A DNA stretch of 64,000 nt from Paludibacteraceae bacterium. GTDB taxonomy: Bacteria > Bacteroidota > Bacteroidia > Bacteroidales > Paludibacteraceae. Made by a program: the position numbers and the translations under genes. Positions 35,706-44,593 of the stretch are shown one piece after another. The stretch's first letter is position 1, and each line of letters begins with the position of its first letter. Under the pieces are notes generated by a model. It did not search any database. It was not told the origin of the DNA and worked only from the letters and a program-made list of their open reading frames with translations. The stretch lies in the NCBI GenBank assembly GCA_017417025.1, contig JAFPZY010000047.1:1-64000 (forward strand), given 5' to 3'.

Positions 35706-36779
35706 ATGCAAAAACATGGCAACAAGTACGGTGTACACCGCGTAATCGAGCCGCTTGGCGTTCTGCCGCAGCCCGCAAACAAAGTCGATAACAACATGGA
35801 CGAGATCTATGACAACGAGATTCTGATAGATGTCCAGACCCTCAACATCGACTCCGCATCGTTTACCGACATCCATAACTACGCCCGCCGGCAGGCCGGC
35901 GAAGGCGCATCGGAAGAGCGCATAATGGAGGAGATAAAGAAAGAGATGCTTCTGAACGTGGAGCTGCAGGGCAAACACCGCAACCGCCGCACCGGTTCAG
36001 GCGGCATGCTGCTGGGCAAAGTGGAGAAAATAGGCGACGCACTGAAAGGCAAGATTGACTTGAAAGAAGGCGACCGCATAGCCACACTGGTATCGCTGAG
36101 TCTGACCCCTCTGCGCATTGACGAGATACTCGCCATCCGCGCCGACGTGGACCAGGTGGACATCAAAGGCAAGGCAATCCTGTTCGAGAGCGGCATCTAT
36201 GCCAAGATACCCGATGACATGCCCGAAAAACTGGCTCTTTCAGCACTCGATGTAGCCGGTGCTCCCGCCCAGACCGCCAAGCTCTGCCAGTACGGCCAGA
36301 CCGTTGTCATCCTCGGCGCAGGCGGCAAGAGCGGCATGCTCTGCTGCTATGAAGCCAAAAAGCGCGTAGGCGTAACCGGCAAAGTGATTGGCATAGCCAA
36401 CAGCCCGAAATCGACACAGCGCATCAAAGACCTCGGCTTCTGCGACATAGTGGAAAGTGCAGCCGGCATGACTCCCGTTCAGGTGAACGAACTGGTCAGC
36501 CGCCTGACCGACGGAAAGATGGCCGACGTGACCATCAACTGCGTGAACGTCCCCGACCAGGAAATGACAGCCATCCTCTGCACGAAAGACGACGGCATTG
36601 TATATTTCTTCTCGATGGCCACCAGCTTCACGAAAGCCTCTCTGGGTGCAGAAGGCATAGGCGCAGACGTGAACATGATAATGGGCAACGGCTACACCAA
36701 AGGCCATGCCGAGTTCACGCTTCAGGAGTTGCGCGAGTGCCCGAAACTGCGCAAAATTTTCGAGGAGTTGTACGCATAA
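35706..36779 (+). CDS. kdd: L-erythro-3,5-diaminohexanoate dehydrogenase
   Basis: A 357-residue NAD-dependent dehydrogenase that oxidatively deaminates 3,5-diaminohexanoate to 3-keto-5-aminohexanoate. A medium-chain-like N-terminal domain is followed by a Rossmann segment VVILGAGGKSGMLCCYEAKK at about residues 197-216 and the downstream NCVNVPDQEM and FFSMATSFTKASLGAEG segments found in the family. It is slightly longer than the fusobacterial enzyme because of the N-terminal HGNKYGVHRVIEP extension, which is also common in relatives. The gene follows kce by 58 bp and precedes kamA by 26 bp. Confidence 0.94.
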   Translation: MQKHGNKYGVHRVIEPLGVLPQPANKVDNNMDEIYDNEILIDVQTLNIDSASFTDIHNYARRQAGEGASEERIMEEIKKEMLLNVELQGKHRNRRTGSGGMLLGKVEKIGDALKGKIDLKEGDRIATLVSLSLTPLRIDEILAIRADVDQVDIKGKAILFESGIYAKIPDDMPEKLALSALDVAGAPAQTAKLCQYGQTVVILGAGGKSGMLCCYEAKKRVGVTGKVIGIANSPKSTQRIKDLGFCDIVESAAGMTPVQVNELVSRLTDGKMADVTINCVNVPDQEMTAILCTKDDGIVYFFSMATSFTKASLGAEGIGADVNMIMGNGYTKGHAEFTLQELRECPKLRKIFEELYA

Positions 36780-36805
36780 CTGATTAACTCCTAACTCCAC
36801 TTATT

Positions 36806-38083
36806 ATGAACGAGAGCAGAAGACATATACTGTTTCCCAACGTCAGCGACCAGGACTGGAACGACTGGAAGTGGCAGGTGAGGAACCGTATAGAAACTCT
36901 GGACGAGCTGAAGAAATACGTTCAGCTGACCGAAGAGGAGCAGGAAGGCGTGCGCAGTGTGCTAAGCACATTGCGCATGGCCATAACGCCCTACTACCTC
37001 AGTCTGATCAACCCCGACGACCCTCACGACCCGATACGCCGCCAGTGCATTCCGACAGCCGCCGAGACCCACAAGGCCGAAGCCGACCTGCTGGACCCGC
37101 TGCATGAAGACGAGGATTCGCCGGCACCGGGTCTGACTCACCGCTACCCCGACCGCGTGCTGTTCCTCATCACCGACATGTGCTCGATGTACTGCCGCCA
37201 CTGCACCCGCCGCCGTTTTGCGGGGCAGAAAGACGACGAGAGTCCGCTGGAGCGCATAGAGAAAGCACTGGAGTACATAGAAAAGACGGAGTGCGTGCGC
37301 GATGTGCTGCTGTCAGGCGGCGACGCTCTGATGGTAAGCGACAAGCGCTTGGAGTACATCATCTCGCGTCTGCGCCAGATAAAGCACGTAGAGATAGTGC
37401 GCATCGGCAGCCGCGTGCCCGTAGTGTGCCCGCAGCGTATCACCCCCGAGTTGTGCGCAATGCTTGCCAAGTACCACCCTATATGGCTTAACACCCACTT
37501 CAACCACCCCAACGAAGTGACAGCAGAGAGCCGCCGCGCATGCGAGATGCTCGCCAATGCCGGTATCCCTCTCGGCAACCAGAGTGTGCTGCTTCGCGGC
37601 GTAAACGACTGCGTATATATACAGCGCGAACTGGTGCACGAATTGGTAAAAATGCGTGTTCGCCCGTACTACCTCTACCAGTGCGACCTGAGCATGGGTC
37701 TGGAGCACTTCCGCACCCCGGTGTCGAAAGGCATAGAGATAATAGAAGGTCTGCGCGGACACACGTCAGGCTACTGCGTGCCCACGTTTGTTGTAGATGC
37801 TCCGGGCGGAGGCGGCAAGACACCAGTAATGCCGCAATACGTAATATCGCAGTCGCCGGGCCGCGTAGTGCTGAGGAACTTCGAAGGCGTAATAACCACC
37901 TACACCGAGCCGGAGGACTACAAGAACGAGTGCCACTGCCCCGCATGCGAGGCAGAGCGCAAGCGCAAAGTGGACGCAGACAAGGCTGTGGACGGAGTTA
38001 TATCGCTGCTTGAAGGCGAGCGCATGAATATTGAGCCTGCGCACCTGAAACGCCACGAGCGCAACGCTGCGCGCAAACAATAG
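36806..38083 (+). CDS. kamA: L-lysine 2,3-aminomutase
   Basis: A 425-residue radical-SAM, PLP-dependent enzyme converting L-lysine to L-beta-lysine, the first step of the pathway. The iron-sulfur motif CSMYCRHC gives Cys126, Cys130 and Cys133. The PLP lysine is Lys338 in PGGGGKTPV, corresponding to Lys337 of the clostridial enzyme. The N-terminal tryptophan-rich segment (WNDWKWQVRNRI) and length agree with catabolic KamA rather than the shorter EF-P-modifying EpmB. Downstream, after 3 bp, lies the KamB-type gene. Confidence 0.97.
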   Translation: MNESRRHILFPNVSDQDWNDWKWQVRNRIETLDELKKYVQLTEEEQEGVRSVLSTLRMAITPYYLSLINPDDPHDPIRRQCIPTAAETHKAEADLLDPLHEDEDSPAPGLTHRYPDRVLFLITDMCSMYCRHCTRRRFAGQKDDESPLERIEKALEYIEKTECVRDVLLSGGDALMVSDKRLEYIISRLRQIKHVEIVRIGSRVPVVCPQRITPELCAMLAKYHPIWLNTHFNHPNEVTAESRRACEMLANAGIPLGNQSVLLRGVNDCVYIQRELVHELVKMRVRPYYLYQCDLSMGLEHFRTPVSKGIEIIEGLRGHTSGYCVPTFVVDAPGGGGKTPVMPQYVISQSPGRVVLRNFEGVITTYTEPEDYKNECHCPACEAERKRKVDADKAVDGVISLLEGERMNIEPAHLKRHERNAARKQ

Positions 38084-38086
38084 GCT

Positions 38087-38971
38087 ATGGACTTTATTGA
38101 GGCACTGCTGCACACCAGGAGCTGTTCGGTTGTCGGACTGGAGAAGAACACAGGCAAAACCGTATGCCTGAACTATATACTCCGCCACCTTCCACTTACG
38201 GCGCGTGTGGCAGTGACCTCGATAGGGATAGACGGCGAAAGCAAAGACCAGGTAACCGGCACAAAAAAGCCGGAGATAACCCTGCGCAAAGGCATGGTAT
38301 TCGCCACCTCCGAAAAGCACTACCGCATGCGGCACTTAGTGTCGGAGATACTGGACGTGAGCAACGAGCGCACGGCATTAGGGCAATTAGTGACAGGGCG
38401 CGTGCTGACAGAAGGCAAAGTAATGCTATCCGGACCGGGTTCGACGGCAAGCATCAGACGCTGGATGAAAGAAGCGGAGCCATACGCCGACCTCGTGATA
38501 GTGGACGGGGCATTGAGCAGAATGAGTCTGGCCTCGCCTGCAGTGAGCGAGTCGATGGTGCTGGCAACAGGCGCAGCCTACTCCGCCAACATCGACACAC
38601 TGGTAAAGAAGACTGCATACGTAGTGGAACTGATAAACCTGCCAAAGGCGGATGAGGAAGAAGAGGGGGCAGAAGAGAGGATAAGCATGGACGGAGCAGT
38701 GACAGACCGCGTGTTAGAAGGAATAATGAACAAAGCGGAGAACAACGGGAAGGAGCTTGTGATACAAGACTTTACGAAAGTATTTGCAGACCCGATGGTG
38801 TGGCACCGCTTTACCAAGAGCCACCATGTGTATGTACGCCAACGCAGCAAGTTACTGGCCGTGACAGTAAATCCGACCGCGCCCAACGGCATGGTGCTTG
38901 ACTCGGACAAACTATGCGAGCGGCTGAGCGAGGCAATAAACCTGCCGGTGTACGACCTTATGAAACAATGA
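38087..38971 (+). CDS. KamB-type P-loop protein of lysine-fermentation clusters
   Basis: A 294-residue protein with a P-loop-like GLEKNTGKT at residues 17-25, TSIGIDGESKDQVTGTKKPEI after it, and a second motif DLVIVDGALSRMS near 143 that looks like a Walker-B/switch region, as in SIMIBI or dethiobiotin-synthetase-like NTPases. Genes of this kind are found with a MutS-like gene next to the aminomutases of lysine and ornithine fermenters. From the neighbourhood I infer a helper or reactivation role for the B12-dependent 5,6-aminomutase, but no such activity can be read from the sequence. It overlaps the following gene by 4 bases (ATGA). Confidence 0.7.
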   Translation: MDFIEALLHTRSCSVVGLEKNTGKTVCLNYILRHLPLTARVAVTSIGIDGESKDQVTGTKKPEITLRKGMVFATSEKHYRMRHLVSEILDVSNERTALGQLVTGRVLTEGKVMLSGPGSTASIRRWMKEAEPYADLVIVDGALSRMSLASPAVSESMVLATGAAYSANIDTLVKKTAYVVELINLPKADEEEEGAEERISMDGAVTDRVLEGIMNKAENNGKELVIQDFTKVFADPMVWHRFTKSHHVYVRQRSKLLAVTVNPTAPNGMVLDSDKLCERLSEAINLPVYDLMKQ

Positions 38972-40287
38972 AACTGAAAGACATCATATCTACCCCCTGC
39001 GGACTCCGCTATATGGCGGACGCACTTGACATACAGTCGGGCGTGGCGCGCCGCATGCTGATAGAGCAGGAGATGATGACAGAGGCGGAGACAATCAGCG
39101 CATACTACGACACACTGAAGCAATACAGGGACACGGTTGCACAGACAAGCAACATGATTGACGTGAAGAACCTGCAGTTCAGGCTTACAGGACTGAAGGA
39201 CCTGCACACCACCCTGCTCAATCTGGAGGCAGGGCATACGCTGGACGACATAGAGCTGTTCGAGGTGAAACACCTTGCCATGCTGACAGCAGAGACCGCC
39301 AAACAAGCAGCAGCACTGCAACTGCCCGCCGCACTGCCCGACCTTGAGGAGGTGGTAAGGCTGTTAGACCCCGAAGGACTGCGCATCGCCACGTTCTATG
39401 TATATGAGGCCTACAGCGACAAACTGCGCAGCCTTCGCAGCGCACTGGAGAAGAATCCGACTGACGAACAGATTTTCAACCAAGTGCAGGAAGAAGAACT
39501 GCGCATCAGGCAGCAGCTGAGCCATGAGCTCCGTCCGCATGCAGGCATGCTGCGCACGGCGCAACAGACAATGGCAGACATAGACATAATGCTGGCAAAA
39601 GCCCTGCAAGCCCACCGTCTGTCACTCTGCTTCCCGCAGACAGGGACGGAAACGACGCTGACAGAGATGTGGAATCCGGAAGTGGAAGAGGCCCTGCGCC
39701 AAAAAGGAAAGACCTACCAGCGCAACTCCATACACTTCGGCACGGAGCCGACCATACTGACAGGCTCCAACATGGGAGGAAAGACGGTGGTGCTGAAGAC
39801 CGTGGGACTATGCCAATATCTTATGCAGTCGGGCTTCGGAGTGCCGGCAGCGCAAGCAGTGATGGTGCCAAGAGAGGAGATATTCTGCTGCATGAGCGAC
39901 GGTCAGTCGGTAGCAGAAGGACTCAGTTCCTTTGCCGCCGAGATGCGTGGAATTGACAGCGTGATACGCGCCGCACGCAGCGGCAGAAACATACTTGCCC
40001 TGATAGACGAACCGGCACGCACCACCAATCCGACAGAAGGGACAGCCCTTGTGTCTGCACTGGTTGAGGTACTGAAGGGCACCGGCATAAGCGTCCTGAT
40101 AGTGACACATTATACAATTAACGCGCACGCATGCCCGTGCCTGCGCGTGCGAGGGATAGAAAACGGGGCAATGGACTATGAACTTATACCCGCCCAAGAA
40201 GGCGAAGTGCCTCACGAGGCTCTGCGGATAGCCGAGCAACTGGGCATAGACGAAGAATGGATAGAGAAAGCAAATAAACAAATCTGA
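38968..40287 (+). CDS. KamC-type MutS-like ATPase
   Basis: A 439-residue protein with a MutS-type ATPase domain at its C-terminal half: Walker A LTGSNMGGKTVVLK at about residues 263-276, a MutS-like signature DGQSVAEGLSSFAAEM near 311-326, and Walker B LALIDEPARTTNP near 345. The mismatch-recognition and connector domains of true MutS are absent, and the N-terminal 230 residues are helical and different. It sits between the KamB-type gene and kamD, overlapping the former. A DNA-repair role is therefore unlikely. A conformational or chaperone role for KamDE, together with KamB, is the best inference. Confidence 0.8.
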   Translation: MKLKDIISTPCGLRYMADALDIQSGVARRMLIEQEMMTEAETISAYYDTLKQYRDTVAQTSNMIDVKNLQFRLTGLKDLHTTLLNLEAGHTLDDIELFEVKHLAMLTAETAKQAAALQLPAALPDLEEVVRLLDPEGLRIATFYVYEAYSDKLRSLRSALEKNPTDEQIFNQVQEEELRIRQQLSHELRPHAGMLRTAQQTMADIDIMLAKALQAHRLSLCFPQTGTETTLTEMWNPEVEEALRQKGKTYQRNSIHFGTEPTILTGSNMGGKTVVLKTVGLCQYLMQSGFGVPAAQAVMVPREEIFCCMSDGQSVAEGLSSFAAEMRGIDSVIRAARSGRNILALIDEPARTTNPTEGTALVSALVEVLKGTGISVLIVTHYTINAHACPCLRVRGIENGAMDYELIPAQEGEVPHEALRIAEQLGIDEEWIEKANKQI

Positions 40288-40290
40288 TAT

Positions 40291-41844
40291 ATGGAAAGCA
40301 AATTAGGATTGGACTTTCAGAAAGTGGAGTATGCACGCAGCCTTGCCAAAGGCATAGCCACTGATGTACAGTCGTTTGTGGAGCAGTACACGACAGTGGC
40401 AGTGGAACGCACTCTGTGCCGTCTGATGGGCATTGACGGAGTAGATGCCAACGACGTACCGCTACCCAATGTCGTTGTGGACACACTAAAAGAAAAAGGA
40501 GTATTGAGCGAAGGCGCATTGTTCTTCATAGCCAATGCCATGATAGCCACCGGGCTCTGTCCGCAGGAAATAGCAGAGCGTCTCGGCAAAGGCGAGCTGG
40601 ATATAACCAAAGTGGTGACACGCGACCAGAAACGCATAGCCGATGTACTGCAACCCGTGATAGACAGCAGCATGGAACGTATCCGCCAGCGCAGGCAGCG
40701 CCGCGAGCACTACCTGGAGACCATCGGCGAGGGTCCGAAGCCTTATCTGTATATCATAGTGGCGACAGGCAACATATACGAGGACGTGGTGCAAGCACAG
40801 GCCGGGGCAAGGCAGGGTGCAGACATAATTGCCGTAATACGCACCACGGGGCAGTCGCTGCTCGACTATGTGCCTTACGGCGCAACAACAGAAGGCTTCG
40901 GCGGCACATTCGCCACCCAGGAGAACTTCCGCATAATGCGCAAGGCGCTTGACGAAGTGGGCGAAGAACAAGGGCGCTACATCCGCCTTTGCAACTACTG
41001 CTCCGGATTGTGCATGCCTGAAATAGCCATAATGGGCGCTTTCGAGGGATTGGACGTGATGCTGAATGACGCACTTTACGGCATTCTGTTCCGCGACATA
41101 AACATGCAGCGCACACTGGTGGACCAGTATATGTCGCGCATAATCAACGGATTTGCGGGCGTAATAATCAACACAGGCGAAGACAACTACCTGACCACAG
41201 CCGATGCCGTGGAAGCAGCCCACACAGTACTTGCCAGCGACCTCATCAACGAACAACTGGCCCTCATGGCAGGACTGAAAGAAGAGCAGATGGGACTGGG
41301 GCACGCCTTTGAGATGGACCCGATGCTTGAGAACGGGTTCCTGCTGGAACTGGCGCAGGCACAGATGACACGTGAGATATTCCCCAAAGCGACACTGAAG
41401 TACATGCCCCCCACCAAGTTTATGACAGGAAACATCTTCAGGGGGCATATACAGGACGCACTGTTCAACATGATAGGCATCTGGACGCACCAGGGCATAC
41501 AGCTTCTCGGAATGCCGACGGAGGCCATACATACGCCCTTTATGAGCGACCGCTACCTGAGCATAGAGAACGCCAAATACATCTTCAACAACATGCACAG
41601 CATAGGCGAAGAGATGGAGTTCCGCGAAGGCGGAATATGCCGCACCCGTGCAGCGGAAGTGCTCGGCAAGACCATAGACCTGCTTGAAGAACTGACCAAA
41701 GAAGGGCTGTTCACAGCTCTTGAAAAAGGCATATTCGGCGATGTAAAACGCCCGAAGACCGGCGGCAAAGGCCTGCAGGGAGTAACCCTGAAAGGCGCAA
41801 ACTATCTGAACCCGTTTGTTGAACTTATGAAAGGAAAACGATAA
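40291..41844 (+). CDS. kamD: Lysine 5,6-aminomutase, alpha subunit
   Basis: A 517-residue large subunit of the adenosylcobalamin- and PLP-dependent D-lysine/beta-lysine 5,6-aminomutase. The TIM-barrel sequence includes the family stretches YIIVATGNIYEDVVQAQAGARQGADIIAVIR (in part) and YGATTEGFGGTFATQENFR. It binds PLP and substrate, while the B12 tail and lysine anchor come from KamE. The length matches the clostridial subunit (about 516). kamE follows after 1 bp, so the two are translationally coupled. Confidence 0.96.
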   Translation: MESKLGLDFQKVEYARSLAKGIATDVQSFVEQYTTVAVERTLCRLMGIDGVDANDVPLPNVVVDTLKEKGVLSEGALFFIANAMIATGLCPQEIAERLGKGELDITKVVTRDQKRIADVLQPVIDSSMERIRQRRQRREHYLETIGEGPKPYLYIIVATGNIYEDVVQAQAGARQGADIIAVIRTTGQSLLDYVPYGATTEGFGGTFATQENFRIMRKALDEVGEEQGRYIRLCNYCSGLCMPEIAIMGAFEGLDVMLNDALYGILFRDINMQRTLVDQYMSRIINGFAGVIINTGEDNYLTTADAVEAAHTVLASDLINEQLALMAGLKEEQMGLGHAFEMDPMLENGFLLELAQAQMTREIFPKATLKYMPPTKFMTGNIFRGHIQDALFNMIGIWTHQGIQLLGMPTEAIHTPFMSDRYLSIENAKYIFNNMHSIGEEMEFREGGICRTRAAEVLGKTIDLLEELTKEGLFTALEKGIFGDVKRPKTGGKGLQGVTLKGANYLNPFVELMKGKR

Positions 41845-41845
41845 T

Positions 41846-42634
41846 ATGAGCGAAGGACTGTACAGCATGGAGGCAAAGGACTTTGACAAGACTTTGGACC
41901 TCACCAAGATAAAACCCTACGGCGACACGATGAACGACGGGAAGGTGCAACTGAGTTTCACCCTGCCCGTGCCCTGCGGCGCAGAAGCAGTGGAAGCCGC
42001 CAAGCAACTGCTGAAAAAGATGGGACTGGAAAATCCTGCAGTGGTTTACTACAAAGAGCTGACAGAAGGATTCACATTCTTCAACTGCTACGGAAGTTGC
42101 ACACACACAGTCAATTATTCGTCCATATATGTTCCGAAAGTGGAATCGACCACAATGTCGATGCCGGACACCGACCAGTTTATCAGGGAACATTTCGGGC
42201 GCAAGATAGTAGTTGTGGGAGCCTCAACCGGAACAGACGCACACACAGTGGGCATTGACGCAATAATGAACATGAAAGGCTATGCAGGGCACTATGGTTT
42301 AGAGCGCTACGACATGATAGACGCATACAACCTCGGATCGCAAGTGCCCAACGAGGAATTCATAGCCCGCTGCGTCGAGCTTCATGCCGATGCGATGCTG
42401 ATATCACAGACTGTGACCCAGAAAGACGTGCACATAAAAAACCTGACCAACTTCATCGAACTGATGGAGGCAGAAGGTCTTCGCGACAAGATGATCTGCT
42501 GCTGCGGAGGAGCACGCATAACCCACGAACTGGCACAGGAACTGGGCTTTGACGCAGGTTTCGGCATGAACACATACGCTGACGACGTAGCCTCGTTCAT
42601 TGTTCAGGAGATGTACAAGCGCGGAATGAAATAG
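41846..42634 (+). CDS. kamE: Lysine 5,6-aminomutase, beta subunit
   Basis: A 262-residue small subunit with a Rossmann-type cobalamin-binding domain. The B12 motif is DAHTVG with His133 as the lower axial ligand, and Lys144 (MNMKGY) is in the position of the PLP-binding lysine known in the Clostridium sticklandii enzyme, so the subunit looks fully functional. C-terminal GGARITHELAQELGFDAGFG is the usual B12-binding second motif. It ends the first block of the cluster; a 470-bp gap with repeats follows before atoA. Confidence 0.96.
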   Translation: MSEGLYSMEAKDFDKTLDLTKIKPYGDTMNDGKVQLSFTLPVPCGAEAVEAAKQLLKKMGLENPAVVYYKELTEGFTFFNCYGSCTHTVNYSSIYVPKVESTTMSMPDTDQFIREHFGRKIVVVGASTGTDAHTVGIDAIMNMKGYAGHYGLERYDMIDAYNLGSQVPNEEFIARCVELHADAMLISQTVTQKDVHIKNLTNFIELMEAEGLRDKMICCCGGARITHELAQELGFDAGFGMNTYADDVASFIVQEMYKRGMK

Positions 42635-42668
42635 AAAATGGGTCTCACTAAGCATAACATCACCCGAG

Positions 42669-42723
42669 TCACCTACTAATCACCTACTAATCACCTACTA
42701 ATCACCTACTAATCACCTACTAT
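42669..42723. repeat. 11-bp tandem array, 5 units of tcacctactaa
   Basis: Units at 42669-42679, 42680-42690, 42691-42701, 42702-42712 and 42713-42723; the first four are identical and the fifth ends in t. It lies 34 bp after the kamE stop codon. Confidence 0.95.
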
Positions 42724-42844
42724 AGACAGCGGAACAGTATTGTATATCAAGCGATTAGTCTCAGAAAAAGGTGTGATGTCAAATGCGCGAGCAGCCTGAA
42801 CTCCCCGCAACCTCCTGATTATAAAGAGGGAAGAGGCACAGTCA

Positions 42845-43090
42845 AACAACCCAAAACAAAAAATCAATCAACCAAAAACAAAAAACAAAACCCTAACAAA
42901 AACCAACAAAAAAACAACCCCCAAACAAAAACCCAAAAAAACGAACTCCAAACAAAAACCCAAAAAAACAAAAAAACTAACCCCAAACAAAAACAAACAA
43001 ATAAACAAAAACCAAAACAAACAATAAAACCTAAACAAGAACAATAAAAAAATACAATAAAATAAAACAGACAAAAATACAATCAAACAA
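42845..43090 (+). repeat. Low-complexity A/C tract nearly free of G
   Basis: Over about 245 bp the plus strand is almost only A and C with a few T; three G residues can be counted between 42860 and 43075. Some longer units recur (ccaaacaaaaaccc at 42921 and 42948). Transcribed toward atoA it would give an mRNA leader that can hardly form base pairs. Confidence 0.85.
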
Positions 43091-43104
43091 AACAACATAT
43101 AGTT

Positions 43105-43761
43105 ATGGAAAAAGAACAAATCAGAGAAGTGATTGCAAGCCGTGCAGCCCGCGAGTTGCATGACGGCGACGTAGTAAACCTCGGAATCGGTCTGCCGACC
43201 ATGATTCCGAACTATCTGCCGGCAGGTATAACAGTTACTCTTCAGACAGAGAACGGTGCGATGGGTCTCGGTCCGACACCGGAAGCCGGCAAAGAGGACA
43301 AGAACCTTGTGAACGCAGGCGGCGGCAATATCACTCTTGTTCCCGGAGCCAGCACCTTTGACAGCGCGACGAGTTTCGCAATCATCCGCGGCGGCCATGT
43401 GGACGTGTCGGTGCTCGGAGCACTGCAGGTGGACGAGAAAGGGAACCTGGCCAACTGGATCATACCAGGCAAGATAGCCCCTGGCATGGGCGGTGCGATG
43501 GACCTTGTGGTTGGTGCAAAACGCGTGATAATAGCAATGGAGCACACTCAGAAAGGCGCGCCCAAGATTCTGAAAGAGTGCACTTTGCCTCTGACCGCAG
43601 CCGGACAGGTGAATATGATTATCACCGAGATGGGTGTCATCAACGTTACACCGGAAGGCTTAGTGCTTGTGGAGAAACACCCAGACTTCACAGTTGAAGA
43701 GATTCAGGCAGCGACCGAGGCCAAACTCATCATATCGCCGGACCTGAAAACGATGTTGTAA
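43105..43761 (+). CDS. atoA: Butyrate-acetoacetate CoA-transferase, beta subunit
   Basis: A 218-residue class I CoA-transferase beta subunit. The catalytic glutamate is Glu49 in QTENGAMGLGP, preceded by the family VNLGIGLPTMIPNYL. Together with AtoD (33713-34363) it forms the active enzyme. It heads the second block of the cluster, with crt, hbd, bcd and etfBA downstream, after a long A/C-rich leader. The separation of the two subunits by eight genes is unusual compared with the adjacent atoDA pairs of many bacteria. Confidence 0.95.
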   Translation: MEKEQIREVIASRAARELHDGDVVNLGIGLPTMIPNYLPAGITVTLQTENGAMGLGPTPEAGKEDKNLVNAGGGNITLVPGASTFDSATSFAIIRGGHVDVSVLGALQVDEKGNLANWIIPGKIAPGMGGAMDLVVGAKRVIIAMEHTQKGAPKILKECTLPLTAAGQVNMIITEMGVINVTPEGLVLVEKHPDFTVEEIQAATEAKLIISPDLKTML

Positions 43762-43789
43762 TCAGGAAGCCGAGAGCTGCAAGTTGACT

Positions 43790-44572
43790 ATGAGTTATCA
43801 ATATCTGAAAACAGAGCTACGCGACAACGGCGTGGCAATACTCACGCTGTCCGCGCCCAAGTCTCTCAATGCTCTGAACTCCGGCATGATAGCCGAGCTG
43901 GACGACTATCTGACGCAGATAGACACGGAGCAAGTGCGCGTGCTTGTCATTACCGGCGACGGCGACCGCTCGTTTGTAGCCGGCGCAGACATAAGCGAGA
44001 TGGCCAACAAGAACGAAGCAGAAGGCCTGGTTTTCGGTCAAAAAGGCGCAGAGGCATTCCGCAAACTGGAGGACCTCCCCATCCCGACGATAGCAGCCAT
44101 CAACGGCTTTGCACTTGGCGGAGGTTGCGAGATTGCGATGGCCTGCGACATCCGCTACGCCTCAAAAAATGCGAAGTTCGGGCAACCCGAAGTGGGGTTA
44201 GGCATTATCCCCGGCTTTTCAGGCACCTACCGCCTGCCCAAACTTGTAGGTCAAGGCATGGCGAAAGAGCTGATATACAGCGGCAAGACCATCAGGTCAG
44301 ACGAAGCTTTGCGCATCGGTCTGGTGAATGCGGTGTATGAGCAGGAGCAGCTGATGCCCGCAGTGCTGACACTCGCCGAGCAGATACGGAGAAACGCTCC
44401 CATCGCCGTGCGTTATGCCAAAGAGTGCATCAACCGCAACTACGACATGGACCGCGCCGACGGACTGGCTATAGAGAACGAACTCTTTGCACGCTGCTTT
44501 GCAACAGAGGACCAGAAAAACGGTATGGCGGCTTTCCTCAACAAAAAGGAAGCCACATTCAAAGGCAAATAA
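43790..44572 (+). CDS. crt: 3-hydroxybutyryl-CoA dehydratase (crotonase)
   Basis: A 260-residue enoyl-CoA hydratase-family enzyme that interconverts 3-hydroxybutyryl-CoA and crotonyl-CoA. It shows the oxyanion-hole segment FVAGADISEM near residues 63-72, FALGGGCEIAMACDIRYA near 103 with the first catalytic-site glutamate, and FGQPEVGLGIIPGFSGT near 130 with the second. Start ATG 43790 is preferred over TTG 43784 two codons upstream. It lies 28 bp after atoA and 21 bp before hbd, the pair that joins crotonyl-CoA to acetoacetyl-CoA. Confidence 0.93.
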   Translation: MSYQYLKTELRDNGVAILTLSAPKSLNALNSGMIAELDDYLTQIDTEQVRVLVITGDGDRSFVAGADISEMANKNEAEGLVFGQKGAEAFRKLEDLPIPTIAAINGFALGGGCEIAMACDIRYASKNAKFGQPEVGLGIIPGFSGTYRLPKLVGQGMAKELIYSGKTIRSDEALRIGLVNAVYEQEQLMPAVLTLAEQIRRNAPIAVRYAKECINRNYDMDRADGLAIENELFARCFATEDQKNGMAAFLNKKEATFKGK

Positions 44573-44593
44573 AAAACACAAAAAATAAGAATT

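Larger units (their letters stand above)
42635..43104. other. Gap between kamE and atoA: 11-bp array and G-poor A/C tract
   Basis: No gene. It contains the 11-bp array 42669-42723, about 120 bp of ordinary sequence, and then an almost purely A/C tract from about 42845 to 43090 on the plus strand. No TTG/TAnnTTTG promoter with correct spacing was found here, so atoA may be read from the upstream promoter or from one that I cannot recognise. Confidence 0.6.

Noticed and set aside
38968..40287. MutS DNA-mismatch-repair protein
   Set aside because: Only the ATPase domain is MutS-like. The mismatch-recognition domains are absent and the gene sits inside the lysine cluster, so a repair role is unlikely.
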